From Meandrina meandrites (Eukaryota > Cnidaria > Anthozoa > Scleractinia > Meandrinidae), in contig OY855903.1 in NCBI GenBank assembly GCA_963693305.1, forward strand, positions 25,936,455 through 26,000,454: a stretch of DNA of 64,000 nucleotides, written 5' to 3'. A model generated the notes under the pieces. That model was given only the letters and a program-made list of their open reading frames with translations, made no database searches and was not told the origin of the DNA. Of the stretch, positions 12,476 through 23,488 are shown piece after piece (position 1 is the stretch's first letter; the number at the start of each line of letters is the position of its first letter). Position numbers and translations under genes: made by a program.

Positions 12476-13683
12476 TTGCGAGGCCAGAGTGTTATATAGT
12501 CGTTTTAGGATCAATTCAGTAAATTTCAAGTCGCAAATATTGCCGGGGAAAGATTTTTGGAAAGGATAATATAACTCTGAACTGTAAATACCTAAATAGG
12601 AAGCGAAAAAAGTTAGGTTTACGAATCAATTGAAGGAAAAAAGACGTTAGAAAAATAACATTTTGCTTTTTAATAACAGGTGTTTCATCCGATACTTTTA
12701 ATGACATATCCAATACTGACGAAAAAGATATTTTTAATGAACACTGTACTAACAGTTGACGGCATGTCACCAGGATCCAAACATTGGCTATACGCAAAGT
12801 TCGTCTAGACAGTAATGATCACAGAAATACTTCGGCAGAAATGCTTCACCTGACTGACGAAGCGGCAATCGGTCGGAGAACTGACTGAGCCCGTGGTTGT
12901 TGTCAGAGGTGTTGCTAGGCAATATTATGCAACCTTGTGAACGTGGAGATGACGTAACAACAGCCCTGACATTCGGGAATTGTTCGAGTACTTCACGAGG
13001 GTGTGCAAATAACGACGCACAGTTTCCTGACCTGATACCAACAGCTTTCCTCTGATGGGAGCAAATCAGCTTTTGAGCTAGATTCAAGAATCTTAACCTT
13101 CCATGTAGTCAAACGTTAAATGCTTGTCTCTACTCTTCTGTCTTCAGCATCTTTGTAAACTTGGTGCTAATGATGTTGTGTTTCCGTACGTTCAAGTCCA
13201 CAGTGGTCGAATGTTACAATTTAAGTACTCGTTAGATTTTCCTTCTTCTCGAGAGTTTAATTAAGGTCATTGCCGCCATAATGGCTCCCCTCCCCGGGCG
13301 GAGCCCTGTATAAAAGTGACGGGGTTGATTGTAGAAAACGTTGATCTCATGAAAAACAAAAGAATCTCAGTGCATGGGTTTGGCTCGAAATCACTTCCAC
13401 CCCTGGGAGGTTACAATTGTAACTTAATGACAACGCTAAAGACGACTACTTCAAATAGCTTTTTCTCTGACAAGTAGTTCCTGTCTTGTATTTTGTAAAA
13501 GTTACCGATATTTCTCTAAAACAGTGGTAAATTAAGATTTATTAAAGGTAAGACGCGTACCGCCGTCTTTTTTATATGGGCATTCCGGCTGGGGACAAGA
13601 ATGGATTTTCAGTTTTGTTCCACTTTGATTCGTGGCTAAGATAGAGCTCTTGCAATTTTTGTTAGAAGACAAAATTAGCTTAA
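12476..13683. other. Intergenic with TATA-like site
   Basis: No gene is supported. TATAAAAG lies at about 13309-13316 just downstream of a GC-rich block (CCCCGGGCGGAGCC), and could be a promoter fragment, but no open frame or RNA gene follows that I can support. Open frames on the minus strand here have no recognisable domain. Confidence 0.25.
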
Positions 13684-13956
13684 GGCGGTGGCGAACGAGG
13701 CCACAGTTGCGGAAAAATTAATTGTTGCTTTTGATGTTTCTTGGGTGGGCAAACGAGCGGGAAACAAAAATGTTATGCTTCCATGCTGCGCAAACCGCGA
13801 AACGTTTGTTGCGGACACACAATGTTTCTGAAAGAAATCAGAAACATTAATTTTTTATGTCTCAGACACAAATTTTGACTCCACAACAAATGTTACACGC
13901 GCCGGAAACAGGGGAACATTGTGTCCGCAACGTTGTGCCCTCGTTTGCCACCACCT
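13684..13956. mobile_element. TTAA-flanked MITE
   Basis: Both ends carry an imperfect inverted repeat of about 30 bp: GGCGGTGGCGAACGAGG on the left and, reversed, GGTGGTGGCAAACGAGG on the right, followed in both by a block ending GTTGCGGA. TTAA stands at both borders (13680-13683 and 13957-13960), the target duplication of piggyBac and Kolobok elements. It is about 273 bp with no coding capacity. Confidence 0.6.
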
Positions 13957-15073
13957 TTAAATCTTCCGCTTGTAATGTTCAATCTGAATTTGATTTTCGA
14001 ATTTCCTTGAATTACTACGCGCACTAATGGCGACCAGTCTTGATGCTAGCCAGCGCCCCCCTTTGGTCATTTCTAAGTTTTAGTGACCAATCACACAGCA
14101 GATAGAACGGTTTTCCGAGGGCTTTCGTCAGTAAAACCAGTGCAAAGTCAAGAGCGGGAAAACCTGTAGCCCGTACCAAGCGCGGGAAACGTGCGCAAGC
14201 CAAGTCACGTGTTTTTGGTTTTGCTCCTGATTGGTTAAGAGAAAATCATTTGCTTTCATCTGTTAAAGTGTGTTGCACAAGTTTTAAGCCGATTACAAAG
14301 TTCAAAAAGCGCAAAACCTTAAAGTACACAGATAATTTCTTTGACAGTCCAAAAAAAAAAAATCGCTCTATCACCTGCGCGTGATCCTACTTGGTCGTCG
14401 TGTCAGTGGCCAATCGATTTCTAACTGTTTATCTTTGTTATTTCTCATTGAAGACTGCTGTCAACTGGAAATTTCTGTAAGTTTAAGAAAAACAATAAAA
14501 CCTATATGGCTAAAGAAAAAAAAGGTCGTTTTTGCGTTGTTGTTTCTATTGTAGTTCTATGTAATAATCCATAGTCATTTCGGCGCATAAACACATGCCT
14601 TGTCTCGCAACATTGTTGTATTGCAAGTTGAACGAGTTCCGTGTCCCGAGTGACAAACTTATACATTGTCAACCCCGCTTTACGGACACTATTTATCTGT
14701 GCACTGTGAATTTTCATTGTCGCGATTATTTGCTAACTTGCGTGTCGCTGAAAACACCGGCGGAAACTATACATGTATTCAACTAAGAGCTGTGAAAACT
14801 AAACATTTTAAGATTGTAAATGTAAAGGGTTATAACTTTGTTGTTTTTATTCAGGGAATCTTTGGTCAGATCCATGGCTTGATTACACTCTTTTCGGTGA
14901 AAATCTACTAATAGATATATCATAAGAATCATATTTGCAATTAGTTGTTAATTAGCTCCAAAAATCATTCCTTAGCTTTGCGTGTTTACCAAAGGATCAC
15001 CTTTTTTACGTAAGTACGACGTAATTGTCATAAAAAGACCGTGTAATTCAAAATTGTGACGAAACTAATCTAA
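13957..15073. other. Intergenic
   Basis: Nothing supportable was found: no domain-bearing open frame, no RNA gene, no clear repeat border. Short open frames overlap on both strands near 14500-14900 without recognisable content. Confidence 0.35.
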
Positions 15074-15893
15074 AGATAAGATAAGATAAGATACTTTATT
15101 AACGTGCAATATACTTAGCTATATAGCTAGTTTCCAGATATTCCACGATATTAAAATATAAATTGTTAAGATTAAACTATAAAAATGCTAACTACTATAA
15201 AAATACTACTAAAGCGTCATTATTTGACTGATCATCATGGTAACAAGCAAATTAATTTAAAACGTTAAACCGCGAACCTTGCGGATAAAATCCTTAGTTC
15301 CAGCTAAGCTTCGTATACTCTCAGGAAGTGCGTTCCAGTGTTTCGCGGCGTAATAACTAAAACGCTTAAGGCCGTATTTGGTGCTATTCACCTTAGGTAG
15401 AGACAAAACATTTACACCCCGCAGATTATAGCTACTCCTTCTGATATTAATAAGACGATTAATAGTTGCCGGCACTCTACCCTGAAAACAACTGTTAACG
15501 GTAACTAGCATGTCCTGGATCCTGCGAGTTTCTAAAGTGTTGTTTAGACCTATCCATTTTAACAAAGTCTGATAAGATGTAAAATTATCTTTATAAATTA
15601 ATCTTAACGCGCGCTCGTTTACTTTTTCTAGCTTGTTAGCGTTCCTGGTCCCGCAATGGTGCCAGACTTGGCTGCAATAAGTGAAGTAAGGCAAAATAAA
15701 GGCGCGGTAGAGTGCTTCTTTGGTCTTACAAGGTAAAATATTTTTTAGCCTATTCAGGGCATTCACTTGTCCTCCCACTTTACGACAAATATCCGCGATG
15801 TGGGCATCAAACTTGAGCCTGTTATCTAATGTAACACCTAATAATCTAATAATCGCTTCTTGATTTCTCGATTTTATTGTTCCAAAATGAACT
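15074..15893 (-). mobile_element. CR1/L2-like LINE, 5'-truncated 3' end
   Basis: On the minus strand this holds the last part of a reverse transcriptase reading frame, a short 3' UTR, and a simple-repeat tail made of TTATC units (GATAA repeats at 15074-15093 on the plus strand). Simple-repeat tails instead of poly(A) fit the CR1/L2/Rex group. It sits just outside the left edge of the detectable palindrome. Confidence 0.7.
15257..15893 (-). pseudogene. LINE reverse transcriptase C-terminus (fragment)
   Basis: The frame ends at 15257. It contains thumb-like and C-terminal segments typical of CR1/L2-type LINE proteins: LLGVTLDNRLKFDAHI, LYRAFILPYFTYCSQVW, and near the end YAAKHWNALPESIRS. The first ATG-started segment begins at 15778, but the same frame continues upstream to about 15890, where a TGA interrupts it. 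Catalytic palm motifs are missing, so it is a dead fragment, about 200 codons of a protein that is normally near 900. Confidence 0.75.
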
Positions 15894-16774
15894 CATTGGC
15901 ACTTTAAGCCGTATTTTTTCTTTGATTTAAATAAATTCCTTTTCGCTAGGAGTTTTGACTTTGTTTTCATCGTGTATAAATTATTGAATGTTCTTGAATG
16001 ACCAAGGCACAAAATGTTTACATATATTGTTCTTCGGCTCAATAAGCATTTCATAACATTTAAAAACAGCGTTTAAAACGTCACGCCTTCAAAAATTTAC
16101 TTCTATACTTTTGTCTCAATTATTCAGCCACTTTGCAAGTTATAATCATATTTTCATATTGTTTTCGCGTATAATTCCTTCTTAAAAACTGTACCTGAAG
16201 TTCAATTCATAAAAAAAATCCCCCAGATTAACTTTGCAAAGATTGACTTGAAAAAGGCAAATAAAACCTCATGAAGCACTATGCATTAGTTTTGACATGA
16301 CCCCACACAAAGATTTTAGCCAAAAGTTAGAACCATATTAATAAATTGTATATTGCAACCATCCGAAACTAAAATTAACGAACAAGCGAAAGAAACAGCA
16401 TCTGGAAATAGCTTGCACTAGACTTTGGCCAGCTGAACCCGAAAAGTAACGGGACGGTCCTTTAGGAATTCGACGGCATGTAACTGACGTGTGAAACTTG
16501 TGACGGTGATGCAATAAAAAAGAAAAGAAATAATGTTTAGTATCAGCGCTACAGAAAATAGACAAAACTCATGTGTTCAGCTACTTTTCAGTTTCACATT
16601 TTTATTGGTTCTTCATTACTTTACTTAATTACATGCTATGAAAATTCAAAACAAAACAAGAATGACAACAAAAACCTCAGCTTGCAGACAGAAAAAACAA
16701 TTTTGATTTAATATCGATATTTGCCTATGTTTAATTTTGATGAATTAAAAATCTAAATTTCATATACTGTTTAA

Positions 16775-17147
16775 ACGGAACCTCCATTCTTATGACAAGT
16801 TGACGTTGGATTCTTTGAATCAATGCCCAATTTCCAAATCTTACAGGTCAAGAGACAAATAACATTTAATAGTAACAAAAAATGGAATAGTTTGTGGTTT
16901 TGAAATTTCCCGCCCGCCGCCATTTTGGATTTTATGACGTGTAATGGTTGCCTTATTGCAAACAATAGCGGCAACGATAGCACGTCATAAAATCCAAAAT
17001 GGCGGCGCTCGGGAAATTTAAAAGCCATAAACTTTTTCATTTACTGTTATTATTGAATGTTACCTCTCCCTTGACCTGTAAAATTTGGAATTTAGGAATT
17101 ATTTCAAACAATTCAAACTCTTCTTGTCGTCAGAGTGGAGGTTCCCT
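16775..17147. mobile_element. TTAA-flanked fold-back MITE (left arm copy)
   Basis: The ends are ACGGAACCTCCATTC and, reversed, AGGGAACCTCCACTC, with TTAA at 16771-16774 and 17148-17151. The interior is one long imperfect hairpin whose arms include CCGCCATTTTGGATTTTATG and its complement near 16918-17003. No coding capacity. It is present in both palindrome arms, so it predates their divergence. Confidence 0.65.
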
Positions 17148-17151
17148 TTAA

Positions 17152-19276
17152 AGTAGATTCAACAATACTATGCTAAATAAGTTTTTTTTTTTAAGTATAG
17201 TTTCCATTTTGTTATTCCTGGCTGTAATTAGTTCTATTTTGTATATAGCCCTTAATTTAGTGTTTAGTAGCGGCAAGCTTCTCGGAGGTGGAGCTACCAT
17301 ATGAAAGGGACGGGAATGCTCGCCGGAAAACTCTGAATTAAACCTCTAAAGGAGATCAATATGGGCGTGGATCAAGCTTTCTTGATTCCTAAAAGATATC
17401 GGGTGCTTACAATTTGTCGGAAGGAAACGGATCTGATGATCATTGAATAGTGGTAAGAGTGTTCTCAAAATCAGCAAAACAACCGAAAGAGATGCTGCTT
17501 ACCATTTGCAGCTCGGTTTCCTGTTATTTGTTTTCTGTTGATGGGAGGCTGGCACTGGGAACCGTGTAAATGGTAAGGAAATTTCCGATGTTCCATTCCG
17601 AACGGAAAAAGGTGAGTACTTCTGTAGATAGTCCACGATTTCCGAATGGATTCTTCGAGAGATTACTGTTCCATTTGACTTTCAACCGGACTTTCCGGGT
17701 TTTCTTTCGGCTAAATGGTAAGTACTCACCATTTTCACATCTGATTGGTGAAGACCCCGAGCACAGTGTGACAGCGTTTTTCACGCGCAACCCTGAAGAA
17801 AACCGCTTAGGGGAAGTTTTGTGCGTTTTGTCCTGAATACCCCAAGTGTGACCAAAGTTCGTAATTTGCATCCACAAGCGAGACGAACAGCATACCCGGC
17901 CATTTCATATTGGAGTTCCCTCCTGGAGTCATGCTCCGCTTAACAATCTTACATTGACAACAATGAAATATTTGTTTTCCTTTTATAACTATATGATTAA
18001 TAAGTTTATCATATTCGACTTAATGTGTCCAGTTATATCTTTTATTAATTATAAAGATTTCAATAAACATTTCTCGCAACTCGAGAAGCAGACTTGTGCC
18101 CAGTCTCTATTTGCATGTTTTTGGTGCGAGAGAGAACTGAAAACTAGAGTGGATGAAGATCAAGGGACAGAATTTTTCATGTCTTCCCGTGACTCCCGGC
18201 GTGCCTTCGCCCACCTCGTAACCAATCTCGCGCAAAGAAGACCAAAGAACACATAAATAGTGACTGGTACAGGTCTGTATCTCGAGATTGCGTTTTTTTT
18301 CTCCCTCTCCCACTTCTTCAGACATTTATCAATGGGCTTGTTTTCACATTTGACACGATTATAGTACAGGGATCGGCCCAGACACCGTACACTTTAAGCA
18401 GCCCGACAGTAAACCCCCCTTACCTCCCCTCCCCTCAACCTCACCCTATCGCTTACCCGGTTTCGATCCGGTTCGGATCGAAACAAACGAAAAGTTAGAG
18501 CTAGTTTTGGAACTGTTCCCTCATCTTACACTTCCTTAACCCCTCCTCCTCCCTCCCCCACCAACCCACCTTCCCATTTTAACTTAAAACCGCACGTATC
18601 TCACCCGTTCGCGATTCTTACGAAATGTTTTTAATTATTATCGTGGAAAAAAACCCTTAAAAATCAGTTTGAAATAAAAACTGTTGCTTAACTGCTTGAG
18701 AGAAATAAAAATTTTATGCCTTTAACAGATAATAAACGTAAATGAAAACAAACGCTGTTTTTGTTTGTTACTTTACACTGTAATCGCAGGAATTCCTTCA
18801 CGCATGATCATTGCTTGATTTTGTCTGCATGGAGTCCTCCACTGATAAAAGTTTCTTCTTCCTACAACACCAAAAACGACAAAACCAAATTTAAGGAAAA
18901 TTGATCGTAAAAGGTTCATCACTGTATTACAATTTTTCATTTAGTCTTTTCAAAAAGTAAAAGCAGTGTAAGTTCCAAGCAGCCATCCCAGCTGATAGTG
19001 AAATCGACCCGACACACTACTTCATTTTTTTGACTTCAAGCACTGTCCAAAAACTGAAATGTCGGATATTAGCCCAGAAAAGACCTGAACTGAAAACACT
19101 ACTTTCGCTTATTGAAAATTGTTATTAAATAGGTAGGAAACTTTTGAAAGAAACCACTTTAATTTAGTTATTTGGTTGTAATGAAGTGAAAGATACCTTT
19201 AACTTGGGTTTAACTCACACAGAAAACTAACTGACCAAAATCATGAAATATTTTCTTCGCTATGTTAAACTTACTT
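17152..19276. other. Intergenic, left arm
   Basis: No gene is supported. Bases 18460-18484 form a perfect hairpin with 10-bp arms (GTTTCGATCC, loop GGTTC). C-rich tracts lie near 18413-18440 and 18540-18570. If the splice-like sites beside the TPR-CHAT gene are real (donor just after its stop near 19273, acceptor near 18862 on the minus strand), part of this region is a 3'-UTR intron and exon of that gene; this is inference. Confidence 0.35.
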
Positions 19277-22200
19277 TCATTTTTTGAAGTCAAATGTCAC
19301 GTTATCTCCAATCAGCATAAACGGTGCCCACTCGGAAACTTTGGTAAAGCCGTTATCTCTCATCCACTTCATAGCCTCGTGAAGAGATTCACTGGCGCTT
19401 TCCCCGCGAACAAGGTGCTCGTAAAAACAATTCATGAACTGCTTTGTTGCGTTGTCTTCTAAGGCCCAAAGTGCCACCAACACTGAGCGTGCACCAGATC
19501 CTAAGAACGCGCGAGCGATTCCAACAGCTCCCTCCGCCCTAATTTGTCCACGGCCACTGTGACAGCAACTCAGTACTACCAGTTTAGCTCGCAGTTGAAC
19601 TTTTGAAATGTCAGACATTTTCAAAAGGTAGTCGTCTTCTTGTGGAATCTCAGCAGTGGAGTCTGGAGGGGCAAGGGCAATTTCTCCTCTTTCAGCATCA
19701 CCATGTGCAGCAAAATGTATCAGACTCACAGAAGCTATCATTTCAAGTACCGCCTGCTTCGTTGCGTGCTGCCCTAACAAAGGCTGAACGCCCAGCAGTC
19801 GTCCAATCATTTTTGCTTCCTCTCTTGCACCAGACAAGGGATAAAAATTTTTGTAGAGACGTCCGTTGAAAATCACATGACCAACATCAGGATCACCCAG
19901 TATCAGAGCGCCAGACTGACTGTGATAGTCTGCAGGACTGTCCTGAATGAGCTTAAGAGTCGTAAGTGAAGGAACGATGCGAATCCTGAAAGTCTCTGAT
20001 AAATACTTTCCATTTTTATCGAGTAAAGCTGCAAATGGAACACGGTACAAGTTGCGATCGGGAACAATGATGATTTCAGGCTCTTCAAGTAAGTCGGACA
20101 CAGGATTGATGAGCATTTCGTGGAACAAAGTTAAACTCGGTTCGGGGTTTTCTTCATCCTCTCCCTGTCTCAAAGCTGCGTGGCTCACCTCCTGAGAAAA
20201 ATCAGTTTCAGCCGGCTCGATGTCATTTAAAGATCGATCTTCGCAATCCTCCTCCGGCAAAATACCAAAGCTGCGAAAACTTTTAGCCATGAGAGCAAAA
20301 AATTCATTCAAATTTTCAGCTGGCTGTGCTAATCTTTTGTAAAGAGTATTTTTATCGACTGTCGTTTCTCGTAAAGAAATGACTCCGCTTGTCTTGAGAA
20401 TCCACAAAAATACTGTTTGTCCACGATAAGAAATGTACAGACAAGTGCAGTTGGTTTGTTTCTTCATGACATTTTCAATGCCAATCCATGATTGCGGGTC
20501 AGCTGATAGGTGTGTTTCAGCGGAGTACTGAGTTGCCATCAGGTCTGCTAGGGCTCTAGCACGTCCCAGCTCTGCAACATACAGAGCATGGTTAGGTGTT
20601 CTAGCTGCACAAAACAATGCACTGAGCATCTTGTAGGGAAAATCATGCGTGTCCGAGAAAGATATGACGATTTCATCGTTGTCTCTATTAAAACCACGCA
20701 ACTCTTCGCATTTTTTAATACTTCGTAAGAGGTAGCATTTGGCTTCCTCGAACGTTCCCTGCGATAGCTTCGTTAATGTAAGATAACAGTAACACTGAAA
20801 CTCAGTTTCACCGTGTCTAATATATTTACTTATTGAAAGTGCCTTGTCAAGATATTCTTCGGCTGTGACGTATTCAGTGAGCGAGTGACACGCCTCTGCT
20901 AGGCTTAAGTACCCTTCTGCTTCTTCGCTTCTGTCACCAATTTCAATTGCGATCGCAAGTGCCTTTTCATAGAGAATTTTAGCCTTGGAACTATCCCCGA
21001 GAGAGAAATCTACACCTCCAAGGCATCGAATAATTGCTGCTTCTTCGTTTCTGGCACCAATTTTAACTGTGATCGTAAGTGCTTTCTTCAGATGTTCTTT
21101 ACTATCTCTATATTTTCCAAGACCTAGATAAACATTTCCCAGGTGTCCGAAACAATGTGCTACTCCTGGTCTGTCACCAATTTTCCTCAAGATCGCGAGT
21201 GCTTTCTCGAGATATTCTTTAGCCTTGACATAGTCACCGAGAGATTGAAACAGATTTCCTAGGTTTCCGTAATTTGCTGCAATTCTTGCTCTGTCACCAA
21301 TTTCCATGTTGATCGCAAGTGCTTTCTCGAGATATTCTTTAGCCTTGACATAGTCACCAAGAGATCGAAACACAACTCCTAGTTTTTCGTAACTTGTTGC
21401 AGTACTTGCTCTGTCACCAATTTCCATGTTGATCGCAAGTGCTTTCTCGAGATATTCTTTAGCCTTGACATAGTCACCGAGAGATCGAAACACAGCTCCT
21501 AGATCTTCGTAACTTGTTGCAATACTTGCTCTGTCACCAATTTCCATGTTGATCGCAAGTGCTTTCTCGATATATTCTTTAGCCTTGACATAGTCACCGA
21601 GAGATTCAAACAGATTTCCTAGGTTTCCGTAATTTGCTGCAATTCTTGCTCTGTCACCAATTTCCATGTTGATCGCAAGTGCTTTCTCGAGATATTCTTT
21701 AGCCTTGACATAGTCACCGAGGGATTCAAACACACTCCCTAGGTTTCCGTAGTTTGCTGCTATTCCTGCTCTGTCACCAATTTCCATGTCGATCGCAAGT
21801 GCTTTGTCGAGATATTCTTTAGCCTTGACATAGTCACCGAGAGATTTAAACACAGTTCCTAGGTTTCCGTAACTTGTTGCTATTCCTGCTCTGTCACCAA
21901 TTTCCATGTTGATCGCAAGTGATTTCTCGAGATACTCTTTAGCCTTGACATAGTCCCCGAGAGATTTAAACAAAGTTCCTAGGTTTCCGTAAATTGCTGC
22001 TATTCTTGCTCTGTCACCAATTTCCATGTAGATCGCAAGTGCTTTGTCGAGATATTCTTTAGCCTTGACATAGTCACCGAGAGATTTAAACACAGTTCCT
22101 AGGTTTCCGTAACTTGTTGCTATTCCTGCTCTGTCACCAATTTCCATGTTGATCGCAAGTGATTTCTCGAGATACTCTTTAGCCTTGACATAGTCCCCGA

Positions 22201-23380
22201 GAGATTTAAACACAGTTCCTAGGTTTCCGTAATTTACTGCTATTCTTGCTCTGTCACCAATTTCCATGTTGATCGCAAGTGCTTTGTCGAGATATTCTTT
22301 AGCCTTGACATAGTCACCGAGAGATTGAAACACAGTTCCTAGATTTCCGTAACTTGTTGCAATTCTTGCTCCGTCACCAATTTCCACGTTGATGGCAAGT
22401 GCTTTCTCGAAATATTCTTTAGCCTTGACATAGTCCCCGAGAGATTGAAACACAGTTCCTAGGTTTACGTAATTTGCTGCTATTCCTGCTCTGTCACCAA
22501 TTTCCATGTTGATCGCAAGTGCTTTCTCGAGATATTCTTTAGCCTTGACATAGTCACCGAGGGATTTAAACACAATCCCTAGGTTTTCGTAGTTTGCTGA
22601 TATTCCTGCTCTGTTACCAATTTCTATGTTGATCGCAAGTGCTTTGTCGAGATATTCTTTAGTCTTTACATAGTCACCGAGAGATTTAAACACAGTTCCT
22701 AGGTTTGCGTAATTAGCTGCTATTCCTGCTCTGCCACCAATTTTCATGTAGATCGCAAGTGATTTCTCGAGATATTCTTTAGCCTTGACAAAGTCACCGA
22801 GAGATTGAAACACAGTTCCTAGCTCTGTGTAACATACTGCTTCTCGTGTTCTGTCTCCAATTTTCGTTGCGATCGCAAGTGCTTTCTCGTGATTTTCTTT
22901 AGCCTTGACATAGTCACCGAGAGATTTAAACACAGTTCCCAGGTTTTGATATGCGATTGCTTCGTCTCTTTTGTACCCAGCTTCTCTCATGATAGTGATT
23001 GCTTTTTCAGTAAGTTCTTTTGCCTCAGTATATTTACATTGACTCAGATATCTTTGCGCCAGGATTATGCTAAGTTTCCCTTCGGAGACTTTGTCACCAC
23101 ACTCGTAGTAAAAGGCGAGAATTTTCTTGCCATATGTTATAGCACTTGTGTTATCGTGGATAAGGCTGTACGCGTCGAACATTGTTCCGTAGATTGGTTC
23201 ATAAAACCTGTTTATTAATTTGACAAATTGCTGTTTTATACTCGGCGCTTTATTGTTTAGCATAATCAAGCTTTCCTTGCATAACTCGATGGCTTTCAGT
23301 GCACGACTGGTGTTGAGAAGGAAAGTGGCAACAACTAAGGCTATAGCGATGGCTTGTATGATTTCCTTTATGTTGTTCAT
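19277..23380 (-). CDS. TPR-CHAT protease-like protein (left copy)
   Basis: A single uninterrupted frame of 1367 codons starts at an ATG about 90 bases downstream of a TATA-like tract. Residues 1-138 form a helical N-terminus with a hydrophobic stretch (IALVVATFLL). From about residue 140 come 15 nearly identical 40-residue tetratricopeptide units (consensus YGNLGTVFKSLGDYVKAKEY) and three divergent ones. The last about 460 residues are a CHAT domain, the caspase/separase-like peptidase fold, with the expected His in HFAAHGD (H1226) and Cys in VLSCCHSG (probably C1273, the second Cys). TPR arrays bind partner proteins and CHAT domains cleave substrates; coral members are often annotated as TTC28-like. 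The partner and substrate are unknown. Both catalytic residues are kept, so it may be active. Confidence 0.9.
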   Translation of the reverse strand: MNNIKEIIQAIAIALVVATFLLNTSRALKAIELCKESLIMLNNKAPSIKQQFVKLINRFYEPIYGTMFDAYSLIHDNTSAITYGKKILAFYYECGDKVSEGKLSIILAQRYLSQCKYTEAKELTEKAITIMREAGYKRDEAIAYQNLGTVFKSLGDYVKAKENHEKALAIATKIGDRTREAVCYTELGTVFQSLGDFVKAKEYLEKSLAIYMKIGGRAGIAANYANLGTVFKSLGDYVKTKEYLDKALAINIEIGNRAGISANYENLGIVFKSLGDYVKAKEYLEKALAINMEIGDRAGIAANYVNLGTVFQSLGDYVKAKEYFEKALAINVEIGDGARIATSYGNLGTVFQSLGDYVKAKEYLDKALAINMEIGDRARIAVNYGNLGTVFKSLGDYVKAKEYLEKSLAINMEIGDRAGIATSYGNLGTVFKSLGDYVKAKEYLDKALAIYMEIGDRARIAAIYGNLGTLFKSLGDYVKAKEYLEKSLAINMEIGDRAGIATSYGNLGTVFKSLGDYVKAKEYLDKALAIDMEIGDRAGIAANYGNLGSVFESLGDYVKAKEYLEKALAINMEIGDRARIAANYGNLGNLFESLGDYVKAKEYIEKALAINMEIGDRASIATSYEDLGAVFRSLGDYVKAKEYLEKALAINMEIGDRASTATSYEKLGVVFRSLGDYVKAKEYLEKALAINMEIGDRARIAANYGNLGNLFQSLGDYVKAKEYLEKALAILRKIGDRPGVAHCFGHLGNVYLGLGKYRDSKEHLKKALTITVKIGARNEEAAIIRCLGGVDFSLGDSSKAKILYEKALAIAIEIGDRSEEAEGYLSLAEACHSLTEYVTAEEYLDKALSISKYIRHGETEFQCYCYLTLTKLSQGTFEEAKCYLLRSIKKCEELRGFNRDNDEIVISFSDTHDFPYKMLSALFCAARTPNHALYVAELGRARALADLMATQYSAETHLSADPQSWIGIENVMKKQTNCTCLYISYRGQTVFLWILKTSGVISLRETTVDKNTLYKRLAQPAENLNEFFALMAKSFRSFGILPEEDCEDRSLNDIEPAETDFSQEVSHAALRQGEDEENPEPSLTLFHEMLINPVSDLLEEPEIIIVPDRNLYRVPFAALLDKNGKYLSETFRIRIVPSLTTLKLIQDSPADYHSQSGALILGDPDVGHVIFNGRLYKNFYPLSGAREEAKMIGRLLGVQPLLGQHATKQAVLEMIASVSLIHFAAHGDAERGEIALAPPDSTAEIPQEDDYLLKMSDISKVQLRAKLVVLSCCHSGRGQIRAEGAVGIARAFLGSGARSVLVALWALEDNATKQFMNCFYEHLVRGESASESLHEAMKWMRDNGFTKVSEWAPFMLIGDNVTFDFKK
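20803..22963 (-). repeat. TPR-coding tandem array, 18 units of 120 bp
   Basis: The coding sequence repeats with an exact 120-bp period. Fifteen units (22963 down to about 21164) are almost identical even at silent sites, which points to recent homogenisation or expansion, and three C-terminal units are divergent. The right-arm gene has nine more near-identical units, so the array changes copy number quickly and always in frame. Confidence 0.9.
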
Positions 23381-23471
23381 GACGCCTTCTTCAATGTATA
23401 AGTTTCAATGTAACTATAAAATAAACAGAGAAGGGGGTTGAATAGGGATACAGAAACCCGTCGATCCAAGC

Positions 23472-23488
23472 TATATATATATATATAT
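23472..23488 (-). promoter_or_regulatory. Candidate TATA box of left TPR-CHAT gene
   Basis: A run of alternating T and A lies 92-108 bases upstream of the start codon. The same site in the other arm reads TATAAATATATATATA, so it is conserved but length-variable, like a microsatellite used as a core promoter. The transcription start is inferred, not seen. Confidence 0.4.

Noticed and set aside
13309..13316. TATAAAAG considered as a gene promoter
   Set aside because: No supportable coding or RNA gene follows within several hundred bases.
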